DNA of 64,000 bases from Liriodendron chinense (taxonomy: Eukaryota > Streptophyta > Magnoliopsida > Magnoliales > Magnoliaceae). Of this stretch, positions 1-10,903 are shown piece after piece. Made by a program: the position numbers and the translations under genes. Location: contig ML058508.1 of the NCBI GenBank assembly GCA_003013855.2, forward strand, positions 248,001-312,000. The letters run 5' to 3'. Under the pieces are notes generated by a model that made no database searches, was not told where the DNA came from, and saw nothing but the letters and a program-made list of their open reading frames with translations. Each line of letters begins with the position of its first letter. Position 1 is the stretch's first letter.

Positions 1-145
1 TTAGTTTAATTTGTTAAATTGTGTAAGTAGGAGAAAAAATTCCAAAAGGTCCTAATCCCCCCCATAAGACTTAGCCATAATTCTAGTTGCTCTTTAAGCT
101 TCCACACATACGAAGGTGTCGTGTTTGACTACCGATGTAATTTCA
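1..145 (+). repeat. Copia-A LTR 3' end fragment
   Basis: This matches the last part of the LTR at 5755-7712 and ends in TTTCA directly before a copia-type PBS. The window starts inside it, so its true left end is unknown. Confidence 0.85.
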
Positions 146-147
146 AT

Positions 148-340
148 TGGTATCAGAGCGGGTTGCTTTTCAAGGACGTAACTGTCTAGAGTAAGTTCCA
201 GTACCGGAGCACTAGCATGATGTCTAACCAAGATGGGGGTACCACCAACCGTCCACCATTCTTTGACGGGTGCAACTATGCCTATTGGAAGGCTAGAATG
301 AGGATTTTCTTACAATCTATGGACCGTCTAGTGTGGCTAA
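148..340 (+). pseudogene. PBS plus gag start of a copia element, cut off after about 40 codons
   Basis: A PBS of the form TGGTATCAGAGC (148-159), complementary to the 3' end of plant initiator tRNA-Met, is followed by a leader and an ATG at 217. The reading frame contains the typical copia gag start with FFDG and YAYWKARM motifs. It stops being gag at about 338-340, where the sequence jumps into the middle of an LTR. The three bases TAA at the junction are shared by both partners. Compared with the copy at 1796, this one keeps CAA where the other has a TGA stop, so it preserves the more intact gag start. It is a remnant, not a functional gene. Confidence 0.85.
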
Positions 341-1598
341 ATGGCATTGGCTTGTATTTAGAGGTGAGCTAGAGGGATTTTGAGACGATTGAAGCCACCA
401 TTGTTGGAGACCATTTGAGGCTCATTCCCAACCTATGCAAGGCATCTTCCTTATGCTTTAACACAAGATTGGAGCATTCTAAGCTCATGAAGAAGATGAC
501 CTTCATCCCCTCTTGATTTCTAGAGTTTGGATCTTCCTTGATAGTCATATCCTTATCCAAATCTCTAAAATGAGATCGTTGTAGGTGAGTAACTCTAGGC
601 AACCCATTCCTATTAGTTGTAGAGTTCTCAAACCCACCCTCCTATCACCTTGGGCATCTCAAAAGCATCACAAACAAGGTGATTGATCAAGTGTAGCTGA
701 GGCATTGTAGACCCAACGACAACACGATCGGGGGAGCAAGGGAAGCTGATTGAAGCACGGGAGAGCGGAGATCAGCAATCCGAACCGACGCTGAACAAGG
801 GGCTCATCCGACAAGTACGGTTGTCTTTGTTAAGAGTCCATTCACTCAATTCCTTGTGGGAGTTGAGTGTAAAGTTTGTTTGTGAAACTCGAATTAGGGA
901 CGTTGGTCGTTCCTTGGCTTGTTTGTCAGCCTAAAGACTAGGGGTTGTTTTGGCACTCCTTGGCTCGTTTGCCGGCCTAAACAAAGTCTCCAAGAGGGAG
1001 CCTCCGACACGGGAGTGAGCGTGCGTAGGGTTGAGAGTTACCTATGTCCACAACTCCGCTTAGGTTGAGAGTTAGCCCTTTGTCCAAAACTTCGGTAATG
1101 GTTGAGAGGTGAACTGGGAAAACCTCTGTGTAAAGGTTGAGAAGTGAACCTCATTTAAAACCTCCAATAGTGAATGCTGGTGTGCTCAAAGGAGTTGAGT
1201 ACTTGAACTGGGAGTGAAGTAAACCCAAAGTCAAACCACTATACATGCTTGTGTTTGTGATTGATTGAGCACATTATTATCTTAGCATTGAATGTTTAAT
1301 TGTTAATTATGTATGCTTGATAAGAATGTATGCTAGACACTAGATAGGCACATCCACACACAAGATGTACTTTTACTAATTGTATAGACTTGAGCTCATT
1401 GATCCATTCTCATAAGTCTACATAGGTTGCATAAATTAAGAGCTTGATTAGTTAAATCATTTGATTATCTATGCATGCTTAGACTAGGTTGTTTATTGCT
1501 TAAACCATATGTTAGTCTTGTGATTGGACCCACTTAGGCTTGGAAGCCGAAGTGTTCTTGCTTACTTAGTTTAATTTGTTAAATTGTGTAAGTAAGAG

Positions 1599-1641
<43 letters not shown>

Positions 1642-1724
1642 CATAAGACTTAGCCATAATTCTAGTTGCTCTTTAAGCTTCCACAAATACGAAGGTGTCA
1701 TGTTTGTCTACCGATGTAATTTCA
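341..1724 (+). repeat. Copia-A 5' LTR, truncated at its TATA box
   Basis: This aligns with LTR positions 6337-7712 and ends in TTTCA before a second PBS. The U3 part, including the palindrome array and most of the TATA box, is missing. The promoter of this LTR is therefore lost. Confidence 0.85.
1601..1639. repeat. Poly-C run of 39 bases
   Basis: The homopolymer lies where other copies of the same LTR have a short C run (about 7-8 bases) and some AT-rich sequence. It is a slippage expansion or a sequencing/assembly artefact. Confidence 0.95.
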
Positions 1725-1726
1725 AT

Positions 1727-1738
1727 TGGTATCAGAGC
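1727..1738 (+). promoter_or_regulatory. Primer-binding site of Copia-A (tRNA-iMet type)
   Basis: TGGTATCAGAGC begins two bases after the LTR end. This is the usual plant Ty1/copia PBS. Confidence 0.9.
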
Positions 1739-1795
1739 GGGTCGCTCTTCAAGGACGTAACCGTCTAGAGTAAGTTCCAGTACCGGAGCACTAGC

Positions 1796-2922
1796 ATGAT
1801 GTCTAACTGAGATGGGGGTACCACCAACCGTCCACCATTCTTTGACGGGTCCAACTACGCCTATTGGAAGCCTAGGATGAGGATTTTCTTACAATTCATG
1901 GACCATCCAGTGTGGCTAAGCACACAACGTGGATATGCCTTACCCACCGAACAAGTGAAGGTTGATGGAAAATACATTGTCATTTCCAAAAATGATGAAA
2001 AATGGAATGACAGTGAGAGAGCTCAATACATGACAAATGCCAAAGCTCTCAATGCGATTTGCTGTGCGGTCTCCCCAGGTGGGATATACTTGAGATTACC
2101 CACGAGGGAACTAGCACAGTAAGACACTCGAAGCTTCAGCTCTTAACCACCAAACTCGAAAACATTAGGATGAAAGAGATTGAAACCTTTATAGAGTTTT
2201 ATACAAAACTTTCTGATATTTGCAACTCCATATTTGTCTTGGGTGATCGGGTTCCGGAAAGACGTATATTTAGAACAATACTTAGGTCCCTCCCGGAAAG
2301 ATTTTGCACCAAGGTAGTAGCCTTAGAAGAGTGTAGAAACATAGATAACATGAAAGTAGAAGAACTCATAGGTTCCCTACAAACTCATGAACTACACTTT
2401 AAGGCCCCCTCTAAAAAGAAAAGCATTACTTTAAAGTCCTCTCACAATCATAAGAAAATTAAGAGTGAGTCAGAGGAAGATAGTGATGATGAGGATGATG
2501 AAGAAGAAAAGTTAAACAAAAAATCAAAAGATTCCTCAAATTTGATAGAGGGAGTAGCCGTGATAAGAAGGACAAGAAGGGTGATAAACATAAAGGAAAA
2601 TCATCCAAATCTTTATTCGTCCGATGTTACGGTTGCGGTCATCGTGGCTATATCACCCCGGAATGTCCGAACGGGGGCCTAAACCGAAAGGTAAAAAGGC
2701 AACGGCTACCACTTGAGATGATACAGAGGAGTCCGAATCCAAATCTAGTGACTCCAATAGTGATGAGAGTCAAAATATTGATAAAGCTCTCATGGCTTTC
2801 ACCACTACCTCGCTTCCCCCTAATCTAAGAGAGGATCCCGACCGTTATCCCTTCTAGGAGAAGGAGTTCCCAACCCCTCACCTCATGATACATTTTATGA
2901 GAGTGTTGTGGAAATGAGTTAC
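1796..2922 (+). pseudogene. Copia gag pseudogene (UBN2-type capsid, broken zinc knuckle)
   Basis: Gag of a SIRE-like copia element, the capsid/nucleocapsid protein of the retrotransposon particle. The frame starts at ATG 1796, meets TGA at 1808 and shifts near 2085-2120. The second part has the typical motifs THEGTSTV, KLQLLTTK, RSLPERF and MKVEELIGSLQT, followed by an acidic/lysine-rich stretch (about 2470-2560). A third frame at 2625-2666 has a CCHC knuckle in which the histidine is Tyr (TAT at 2649-2651). No protease, integrase or RT follows, so the element looks gag-only. The frame is lost near 2850-2922, where solo LTR S1 is inserted. Confidence 0.88.
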
Positions 2923-4970
2923 TGTTCGCTCGCCTCAAGTGCAAGGCTGCGATGTAGTAATAATCTCGGTAAGACCGAGGTCGATCCATAGAGAAGGAAG
3001 TAAACAATTCGAACTATCCTAATAACTAGAATCTTAAGAGGTTTGTGAAATCGGTTTTGAACATAAAATAGAAAATTCTGATAATGAAAAGATAAATAGA
3101 GCATCAAGGATCCACTTATAGCTCTCCTTAGATGCATAATTCGCTGTGGTTTCTCACTTTCTTAATTAGAATCGAAATTAAGTCCTATCTAGCCGGATGA
3201 TAGAGCGGTTATATTATCAAAGCAATCTATCATATGTGTGATTAATATACATGATTCCCTCAATTCAAGTTAGGACTTGAGCACACCCAATTGCATAGGT
3301 CAATCCTAGTTCCAATAGGTTAAGATCATAACCATGATACTCATCAAACCCTGTCATAAAGCTTAACTATATCATGATTTGAACTTCATTCAAGTCATAT
3401 GAACAATCAACACATAATTCAGAATTTAGAACAAAAAGGTAAAACTTTGGTTTAAGTTCCCACATGGAAATCCAAGTCTAGAGCGTATTGAATTCGATTC
3501 CTCGGAGCTACAGGTCTAGAGTCATGCAAAACAATTAAGAACTACAGCAATTCTTCCAAACATCCACGAGCCATCATAAGATTAAGAAAAACTACTTAGA
3601 ACTTTATTCAAACTTCTAAAAACCATTGTTCTTCAATAAATTCAACTTGAAACTAATAAAACGAATTAAACAATCTAAGAAAACTATAAGGTTCACCTCT
3701 TAGCTCTAGCTAAGAGATTAGCTAATGAAAAGCATATTAAAAACTAGAACTAGAACTAAGAAAAGGAAGAAAAACTAGCTGAAGGAGGCTAGGAAGCCTC
3801 CTATGACTTTTACTCCTTTCTCCCCACGTCCTTGCTTGCCCTGGAATAGAAGAGAGCACCTTCTTTTATAATATAGCAAGAGTACCGCAACATAACAGAT
3901 TTTGTTTCGCTTCGTACGGCTTAACCAATGGTCGGATTGCCTTCAAATTTGATTTGTCCTTGTAATGTGATCTTCCTCATAGATAATTTAGATTTCCAAG
4001 ATTATCTTCTGAATGGGCCCACCAATCAGATCAGTGACCGTCTCTCAAAATCACGCAATTCGGGTACCTTCAAAACTAGTCATCTTGCTTTCAACGTTAC
4101 GGAGTGTACGGAGGTCGGATTGATCTCAAATTTTCAACATTGGTAGAAAACTTCCTCCTCTACATGATAGAGGGATTAGATTGTCCAAAACCATTCCAGA
4201 ATTAGGTGTGAAAACTAGAACACTCAGGCCTTTTATAAAATCTGCGCAGTTGGATCTTTTTGGATGGTCCATCTTTCTTCAACAGATACGATCAAACCAC
4301 ACATCCTTTTAATCTGAAAATTTGTGGTTATTCAAATATAGATGTGGTCTAGAAGATGGTGAAAGTAGATTCTTCATATCATCAATGATGGGTCACCTGG
4401 ACCGGCCCAGAGTGGAGTAGGCGGAATCTGGAACTTTCTGGACAGTTCGTATTGTTTTAGCCACTACGGTCAATCCGTAGCTCCGATCGACACGAAACCA
4501 CTTGGGTTATTTTGGCGTCGAGTTGGATTTCCAAATATCATAAAAATGACTCTAAAAAACTGGGCCAAAAAACCAAAAACGGGACTGCTGGTGTTTGAAC
4601 TTTGAAAACCAGAATTTACATGGCCGACCGGTCTTGACCGGTCGTGACCTGTCTGTTTTGGTCCAGCAACCTCTGTAGAAGGCAGCAATGTTGGCCGACC
4701 GGTCTTAACCGGTCGGACCACCTTGTGGGCTTCCTTTTTCATTCTTTTCTTCTTTCTCTTCTTTCCTTTCTTCTTCTCTCTTTTGTTCTTCCTTTCCTTT
4801 GATCTTCAAGGTATGTAAGAAAAGTCTCAAAGCATCCGAATGATGAAGTCTCTCTTTCATTCCTACAACCACAAAACTATGTATTAGATTAGCCTTTAAG
4901 TCATGAAAACCATGCATAATGAGTGATGAATTGGGGTTAGAGTATGTACAATTAAGAGCTCAACAGTTAC
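2918..4970 (-). mobile_element. Athila-like solo LTR S1 with 5 bp TSD (GTTAC)
   Basis: The LTR runs from TGTTCGCTCG at 2923 to GAGCTCAACA at 4965, with GTTAC on both sides (2918-2922 and 4966-4970). Its left end matches the U5 end of the Athila LTRs further right, including the CTCGGTAAGACCGAG hairpin. On the minus strand a TATA-like sequence lies near 3865-3875 and another near 4230. Two GACCGGTC pairs lie at 4626-4643 and 4697-4714. At 2043 bp it is longer than the other Athila LTRs here, mainly from extra sequence at about 3900-4600. No internal region is left, as expected after LTR-LTR recombination. Confidence 0.93.
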
Positions 4971-5754
4971 CCTTAGGCCTTTCAAACTAAACATAATTAG
5001 TAAGGGTAGCTAGAAAGTAATTTTATAGGAATATCTGAGGATTTTAGCCCCATTTTTGTGTGTACAGGCAAATCAAAGGATTCAAGCCTCATTAGCCCAA
5101 ATTTGGTAGTTTAGCCTTGCTTTTATTTTGTATATTTGTTGCTAGACTATCTCACTGCTTAGATTAGCTAATCATGTTAAATTTCATGCTTATTGTATGC
5201 TAATCTTTGCTTAGGATTGGTCTTGATATACCAATAGGGGAGGTTGGTTGATTGGGCTTTAAGCCCTTATGCTTTTATTGCAAATGTATATCCTTGACCA
5301 ACTATGCATGATTAACTATGCCTAGATAGTTACATTTTCTTGTTAATCATGTTCCATAGCATGCTCCATGTTTTAAAGTTCATGCACCCTATACTCTTCC
5401 TGTTAGCTTGTGCTTATTTTTTTTAACTTGGACATACTATCTACTCTTACCTTAACCTTAATTGATATATCATTAAGGGGGAGAGAATAGTTTGTCAATT
5501 GCTGACAAAAAGGGGGAGAGAATAGTCTGTCAATTGCTAACAAAAAGGGGGAGAAAGTTCAAGTCCCACCAAAACTAGTTTGCTATGTTTTATGATGCAG
5601 GATTGACAGGTTATGAGGGAGCAAACTGAAGAGGATCTGCTTAGTTAGGCATGTCAAGAGTCCTGTATTTAATTCATTATCAATGTAATCTCTTGTTCAT
5701 GTATTTTTTTTTGTGTAGGTTAGGTTTTTGTAAGTAATTGACAAACGGGAAGAT
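4971..5754 (+). other. 3' noncoding region of Copia-A with repeated polypurine tracts
   Basis: There is no coding sequence here. Three AAGGGGGAGA-type purine tracts occur at about 5473, 5510 and 5545, spaced about 37 bp within a tandem repeat. Multiple tracts of this kind are seen in SIRE/Maximus elements. The sequence next to the LTR (AAACGGGAAGAT, about 5743-5754) is the likely working polypurine tract. Confidence 0.75.
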
Positions 5755-7712
5755 TGTTAGTGCACTTTTTTATAACATACTAGTGCACCTTGTTTGTCAA
5801 TCACTTAGATCAGTGAGTCTAGTGTCGGTTGAGCTTAATGAAGACAAAGACAGAAGATTCAAGTGGCCCTGCTGCGTCAAGGAAGAAGAAATAGGTGAAA
5901 GTGATGCCATGGTGAGCCTTGAACTTTGACCAAAACCAAAACCATAACCTCTTTATGACCTTGACCATTTTAGGCATATCTTAGTCATCATAGATTCGCC
6001 CTAGGTGACCCAAAGGATCACCCAACAAAGGACTAAGAGTTTGCATGTGTTGCGTGATCCAAGATCAAACCGATCTGCACATTGCATGGCTTGTCCGACA
6101 GGTCGTAACCGGTCAGCTGGACTGGACCAACCGGTCTTGACTGGTCAGACTGGCTCCCATCTTCACAGAAACATGCTGTGTGCACAGGCCATTGGGCCGA
6201 CCGGTCGGGCAAACTCCCCACTAAGACAGCAAGCTTCTTGTCTTGCCTGGCCGTTGGCCGACCGGTCTTAACCGGTAGAGACAGGTCAAGACTAGCCATT
6301 TTTTGCCCTTTTTTGCCCGTTTGGAATTCTTTATAAATGGCATTGGCTTATATTTGGGGGTGAGCGAGAAGGATTTTGAGAGGAGTGAAGCCACCATTGT
6401 TGGAGACCATTCGAGGCTCATTCCCAACCTATGCAAGGCATCTTCCTTATGCTTTAACACAAGATTGGAGCATTCCAAGCTCATGAAGAAGATGACATTC
6501 ATCCCCTCTTGATCTCTAGAGTTTGGATCTTCCTTGATAGTCATGTCCTTATCTAAATCTCTAAGATGAGATCGTTGTAGGTGAGTAACTCTAGGCAACC
6601 CATTCCTATTAGTTGTAAAGTTCTCAAACCCACCCTCCTATCACCTTGGGCATCTCAAAGGCATCACAAGCAAGGTGATTGATCAAGTGTAGCTGAAGCA
6701 TTGGCGACGCAACGGCAACACGATCGAGGAAGCAAGGGAAGCTGATTGAAGCACGGGAGAGTGGAGATCAAGCAATCCAAACCGAGGCTAAACAAGGGGC
6801 TCATCCGACAAGTAAGGTTGTATTTGTTGAGAGTCCATCCACTAAATTCCCTGTAAGAGTTAAGTGTAGAGTTTGTTTGTCAAACTTGAACTAAGGACGT
6901 TGGCTGTTCCTTGGCTTGTTTGTCGGCCTAAATACTAAGGGTTGTTTGGCACTCCTTGGCTCATTTGTCGGGCCTAAATAAAGTCTCCAAGAGGGAGCCT
7001 CCGACATGGGAGTGAACGTGCATACGATTGAGAGTTAGCCTATGTCCAAAACTCCGCTTGGGTTGAGAGTTAGCCCTTTGTCCAAAACTCAAGTAATGGT
7101 TGAGAGGTGAACTGGGAAAACCTTCGTGTAAAGGTTGAGAGGTGAACCTCATTTAAAACCTCCGATAGTGAATGCCGGTGTGCTCAAAGGAGTTGAGTAC
7201 TTGAACCGGGAGTGGAGCAGACTCAAAGTCGAACCACTATACATGCTTGTGTTTGGGATTGATTGGGCACATTGTTATCTTAGGATTGAATGTTTAATTG
7301 TTAATTATGTACGCTTGATAAGAATGTATGCTAGACACTAGATAGGCACATCCACACACAAGAGGTACTTTCACTAATTGTGTAGACTTGAGCTCATTGA
7401 TCCATTCTCATAAGTCTACATAGGTTGCATAGATTAGGAGCTTGATTAGTTAAATCATTTGATTATCTATGCATGCTTAGACTAGGTTGTTTATTCTTAA
7501 ATCCATATGCTAGTCTTGTGATTGGACTCACTTAGGCTTGGAAGCCAAAGTGTTCTTGCTTACTTAGTTTAATTTATTAAATTATGTAAGCAAGCGAAAA
7601 GAATTTCAAAAGGTCCTAATCCCCGCCCCCATAAGACTTAGCCATAATTCTAGCTGCTCTTTAAGCTTCTACACATACAAAGGTGTCGTGTTTGACTATC
7701 GACGTAATTTCA
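5755..7712 (+). repeat. Copia-A 3' LTR (1958 bp)
   Basis: The LTR begins TGTTAGTGCA and ends TTTCA. The matching LTR ends at 1-145 and 341-1724 define the element. A TATA box (TATAAAT) is at 6332-6338, about 50 bp after an array of GACCGGTC palindromes. The base after the LTR begins TGAAG, the candidate TSD, but the left partner lies outside the window. Confidence 0.9.
6101..6290. promoter_or_regulatory. GACCGGTC palindrome array in the U3 of Copia-A
   Basis: Several perfect or one-mismatch copies of GACCGGTC occur here, some as pairs 10 bp apart. The array ends about 45 bp before the TATA box. The stretch 6254-6276 is identical to parts of Athila LTRs at 4691-4713 and 41372-41394. A role as enhancer is inferred from position only. 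Confidence 0.75.
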
Positions 7713-8433
7713 TGAAGAAGCAGCCAGAAGGGAGCTTACAGCAGGTCAGGTAAAGCTCTTCAGAAGACGTTTGTTCTTCATTTTGTGAAGGATGTAGAAA
7801 GGCTTCTTAGCCTTTGTTTCCCTTCTAATTATGAAAGAGCACTTAAAGCTGGGACTACAGCAAAGATAAATGATGCAGAGAAAGCAATCCAGACTAGAGA
7901 GCCTGTTCCTTTGCATAGAAGACCTATCCTTCTCCCTTCTAGTTGAATATACAGAGTATTCCGTACCCCGCAAGTGGATGATTTGTATAGATGATGTTTT
8001 TGGAGCAGAAGCCCCTTCTCTCTCCCTTCAAGTTGAATGCATTCGATACTATCCCTAGAAGTGGTAGATGTGCTGGGTGATATTATTACGATGATTGCAA
8101 AGGAACGAAATCTAGTCTAGTTGATTCTCCTCACTCATGAGCAGAAGAACAGTCTTGGAAGCCTTAGGCCAGTCAATCATTCCCTGTCATTTGGACGGGA
8201 TGAAAGAAGAATAGAGCGAAACTCTACTGAAATTACTTTATGAATATATTTCATTTTTTATACAATGTACAATCTATCCTAGAATCAAGGGATGATGTAA
8301 ATATGGAATGTATGAAGAACTCAGTAAATGAATAAATTGAAATAATGAATGATTTTCTGTCTCTCTTATCTAATATTAGAATATGCCTCTTGCTTTCCCC
8401 ATACTACAACAAGGAAATTTTATTGTGTAAACA
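7713..8433 (+). other. Unassigned sequence, possibly the end of the Tat-O 5' LTR
   Basis: No protein domain is recognised. Its right edge (TAAACA at 8433) is followed by AAA and a PBS-like sequence, so the stretch could be the right part of the Tat-O 5' LTR, with Copia-A inserted in it. The partner LTR is outside the window, so this cannot be tested here. Part of 7713-8240 also resembles plant organelle intergenic DNA in style, so a nuclear mitochondrial fragment is an alternative. Confidence 0.35.
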
Positions 8434-8436
8434 AAA

Positions 8437-8556
8437 TGGAGACTCCACTAGAGAATATTATGAGAGTTATGTTCTAAAATTGATAAGAGAATATAAGAAG
8501 AGCATCCATCACCTTTTGGCGCTTTATAGCGTCAAAATGGCGACTCTCAACGGGAA
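8437..8556 (+). promoter_or_regulatory. Two PBS-like sites of Tat-O, 101 bp apart
   Basis: CAAAATGGAGACTCCACTAG (8432-8451) and CAAAATGGCGACTCTCAACG (8533-8552) are diverged copies. TGGCGACTC-type sites directly after a terminal CA are common PBS forms in Ogre/Tat elements. Either one could mark the end of the 5' LTR. Confidence 0.5.
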
Positions 8557-8683
8557 CATTATGCCCTTCATCTCTAAAATAAATTGTATATATCTTACAA
8601 ATAACTAATTATTATTCTTTTCAAATGTCAGGTACATTACAGATTACAACCAGACTTCAACCAAACAACAATCAAACTCTCTC

Positions 8684-9320
8684 AATGGCTTTTCCAACTC
8701 ACCAAATCTTTTTTTATTTCATGCTGGGAGGAGGATTTACTGTCTCCTACGACAATCAAAACACATGAAGGAAATACCAGATGAAGAGAACTCAAAGCAT
8801 AGCAACTAAGGCAAATGCTATGGTGATTTCCGCTTCACTTGTCGCTGCAGAGGACGAAAGCAAATGGGCAATGGTACAGTAAAAAAAGAAAACAGAGATC
8901 ATCCAAAGCTCCCACCAAGACCACAATCAAAGGGCCTTATTCTCAAACCTACTAAAGACCTATTACATGAAAGCATAGCAAGACAAATTCCGGCTATGGC
9001 CCCTCCATCCCTGTATCCAAGGGAAGAAGAAAAATATTTTGTCGAAAAAGATTTTCCTGCACTCCCAGTATCTCCTATCATGTGAAGACAACCCTTATGC
9101 CACATCAGTTTTCTCTAACAGAAAACTCAAAAGGGAGTCCGACGGGAACAACATCTAAACAAACCGAACATACTGAGTCTATCAACTCCTCACGATGTAA
9201 TAATCACAAGTTGAGAAGAAGCTCAATATCACTCACATCATCGACTACCTCGTCATCCACATCCTCAGGGATAGAAACATCTAGAAGGAAAGCTTCCGTC
9301 TTGGTAGCTGAAACAAGCTA
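8684..9320 (+). pseudogene. Short upstream reading frames before Tat-O gag, unrecognised
   Basis: A 73-codon frame (8864-9085) contains a proline-rich stretch and a DFPALP motif. A second frame (9082-9321) is Ser/Thr-rich. I recognise no domain. Ogre-type elements often carry an extra ORF between the 5' LTR and gag, so this could be a decayed extra ORF or the N-terminal extension of gag. The frames overlap by a few bases and no continuous reading exists. Confidence 0.35.
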
Positions 9321-9378
9321 GGCCGGACAATCAATGAAAATGTGTTTTGAAGAAATGGCATGAACACAAGCAATCATA

Positions 9379-10903
9379 ATGGACGAATGCAGGAATATGC
9401 GAGAGACTTTATCTATGATATCCCACACCATATCTCAGAACGCCGCTCCTCAAAATACGACCCCCACAGAAAATGTGAAACATCCAGCTGAAGGGTCACA
9501 ACCACCTTTAGCCATGTCACACGGGTCTATTCCAATGACAAACGCCAGAATGGCAACAAAAGAAATACAACAGATTATTGCCGAGACTATCCAATCGGAA
9601 GAAGAAAGGATGCATAAAGAACGTTTTCAATATAAAACGCCATACCAAAGAGAAGTCAATAATATTCCTTTCCCAGTAGGCTTTAAATGCCCAGAATTTC
9701 AGAAGTTTAATGGGGAAGGTTCACCGGAAGAACACATGATGCATTTCATCACTGCATTGGGAAGTTATGCTATCGTGCCACAATACTGCTTATGATTATC
9801 CGGTGTAATTCTGACCGGGAAAGCATTCAAATGGTACGCAACCTTAGCCCCAGGAACTATACGAACCTGGGAACAAATGCAGGAAGCTTTCCTGACAAGC
9901 TTCTTTTTTACTGAAAAAGAAGTGAGTTTGACGGAACTGGCAGCCGTACAACAAAGAGAATCGAAATCTATTGACAAATTTATTACACGCTGGAGAACCC
10001 TAAGCACGTCATGCAAACATCTCTCCGGGAAAGCTGAACAAGTAGAAATGTGTATCGGATGTATGGAACCAAAAATTGCATTCGTACTTATAGGAGTGAA
10101 AATACACACGTTCCGAGAATTGGCTACAAGAGCTCACGCTCTGAAAAATATGATTAAGAAGGTGCCCGCAGTCCGTACGAAATCGACAAGACAAAGAATT
10201 TAGAAGTCTTCGGCAAATGTCACAGGTAAGAGTAAGAACAAAGAAGAATTTCGAAGTAAACCAAGAGTCAACAGAAGAGAAAGGCAAAGTTATTCTGCCA
10301 ATGAACCAGCTGACAAGAGATATCGACGATATAACCGTCAAGAAGATTATTCTTTTTTGAATGAAAACATCGTACCTATGATAAATCAATTGGTCGTAGC
10401 AAGAACCATAGAATAACCACCATTAAAATGACCAAAAGAAGCAGATAAAACAGAAGACAGATACTATTGCCACTATAATCACATAACAGGGCATTCTACT
10501 CGTAGATGTTACTCTATCAAGGCTATTCTCCAAAGAATGATCGAAGGAGGAGAAATAGTCATGGGAAAAGAGAAACACAAAGGGAAGAAGGCAATTACAA
10601 ACATCGTGTCCGCGGTAAGCATGAAACAACGGCAGGAATCATCTTCAGTACTCCTTTCAGGACAATTCAGTCCAAAAATTGAGGAAAGAGAAACATAGTT
10701 TGCACAATGCATGACTATAACTGCCGCATCAGAAGAAAATTAGATACAGAAAAGGATTAGTGCCATGTTGAAAACAAAAGCCCGTCGATTGCCAAGACGT
10801 CGTAGGCCACGCAAAGCCTCAAACGATGAGACGACATTATTTTCGATACACGATTCGCCTCTCGATCATTTACTATTGTATGACAGAGATTGTGATCACC
10901 AGA
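9379..10903 (+). pseudogene. Tat-O gag, module 1 and zinc-knuckle-like motif
   Basis: Capsid protein region of a Tat/Ogre-like Ty3/gypsy element. One frame runs from ATG 9379 to the Tat-N1 insertion at 10903, broken by stops at 9793 and 10201 and a few more between 10410 and 10745. Module 1 has the retrotransposon gag pattern: PEFQKFNGEG, then HMMHFI, then FKWYATL with TWEQMQEAF, then SLTELAAVQQ and FITRWRTLS. A CX3HX3HX4C-like motif (about 10470-10511) stands in for the zinc knuckle. An arginine-rich segment (RRLPRRRRPRK) follows. The frame continues unbroken into 21771, on the other side of Tat-N1, as module 2. Confidence 0.88.

Noticed and set aside
6101..6290. CRISPR-like array of short palindromic repeats
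   Set aside because: Spacing is irregular, there are no unique equal-length spacers, the genome is a plant and the arrays are inside LTRs.
7713..8240. Nuclear copy of mitochondrial DNA
   Set aside because: The text resembles plant organelle spacers, but I cannot name a gene in it, and the neighbouring PBS-like site makes an LTR end as likely.
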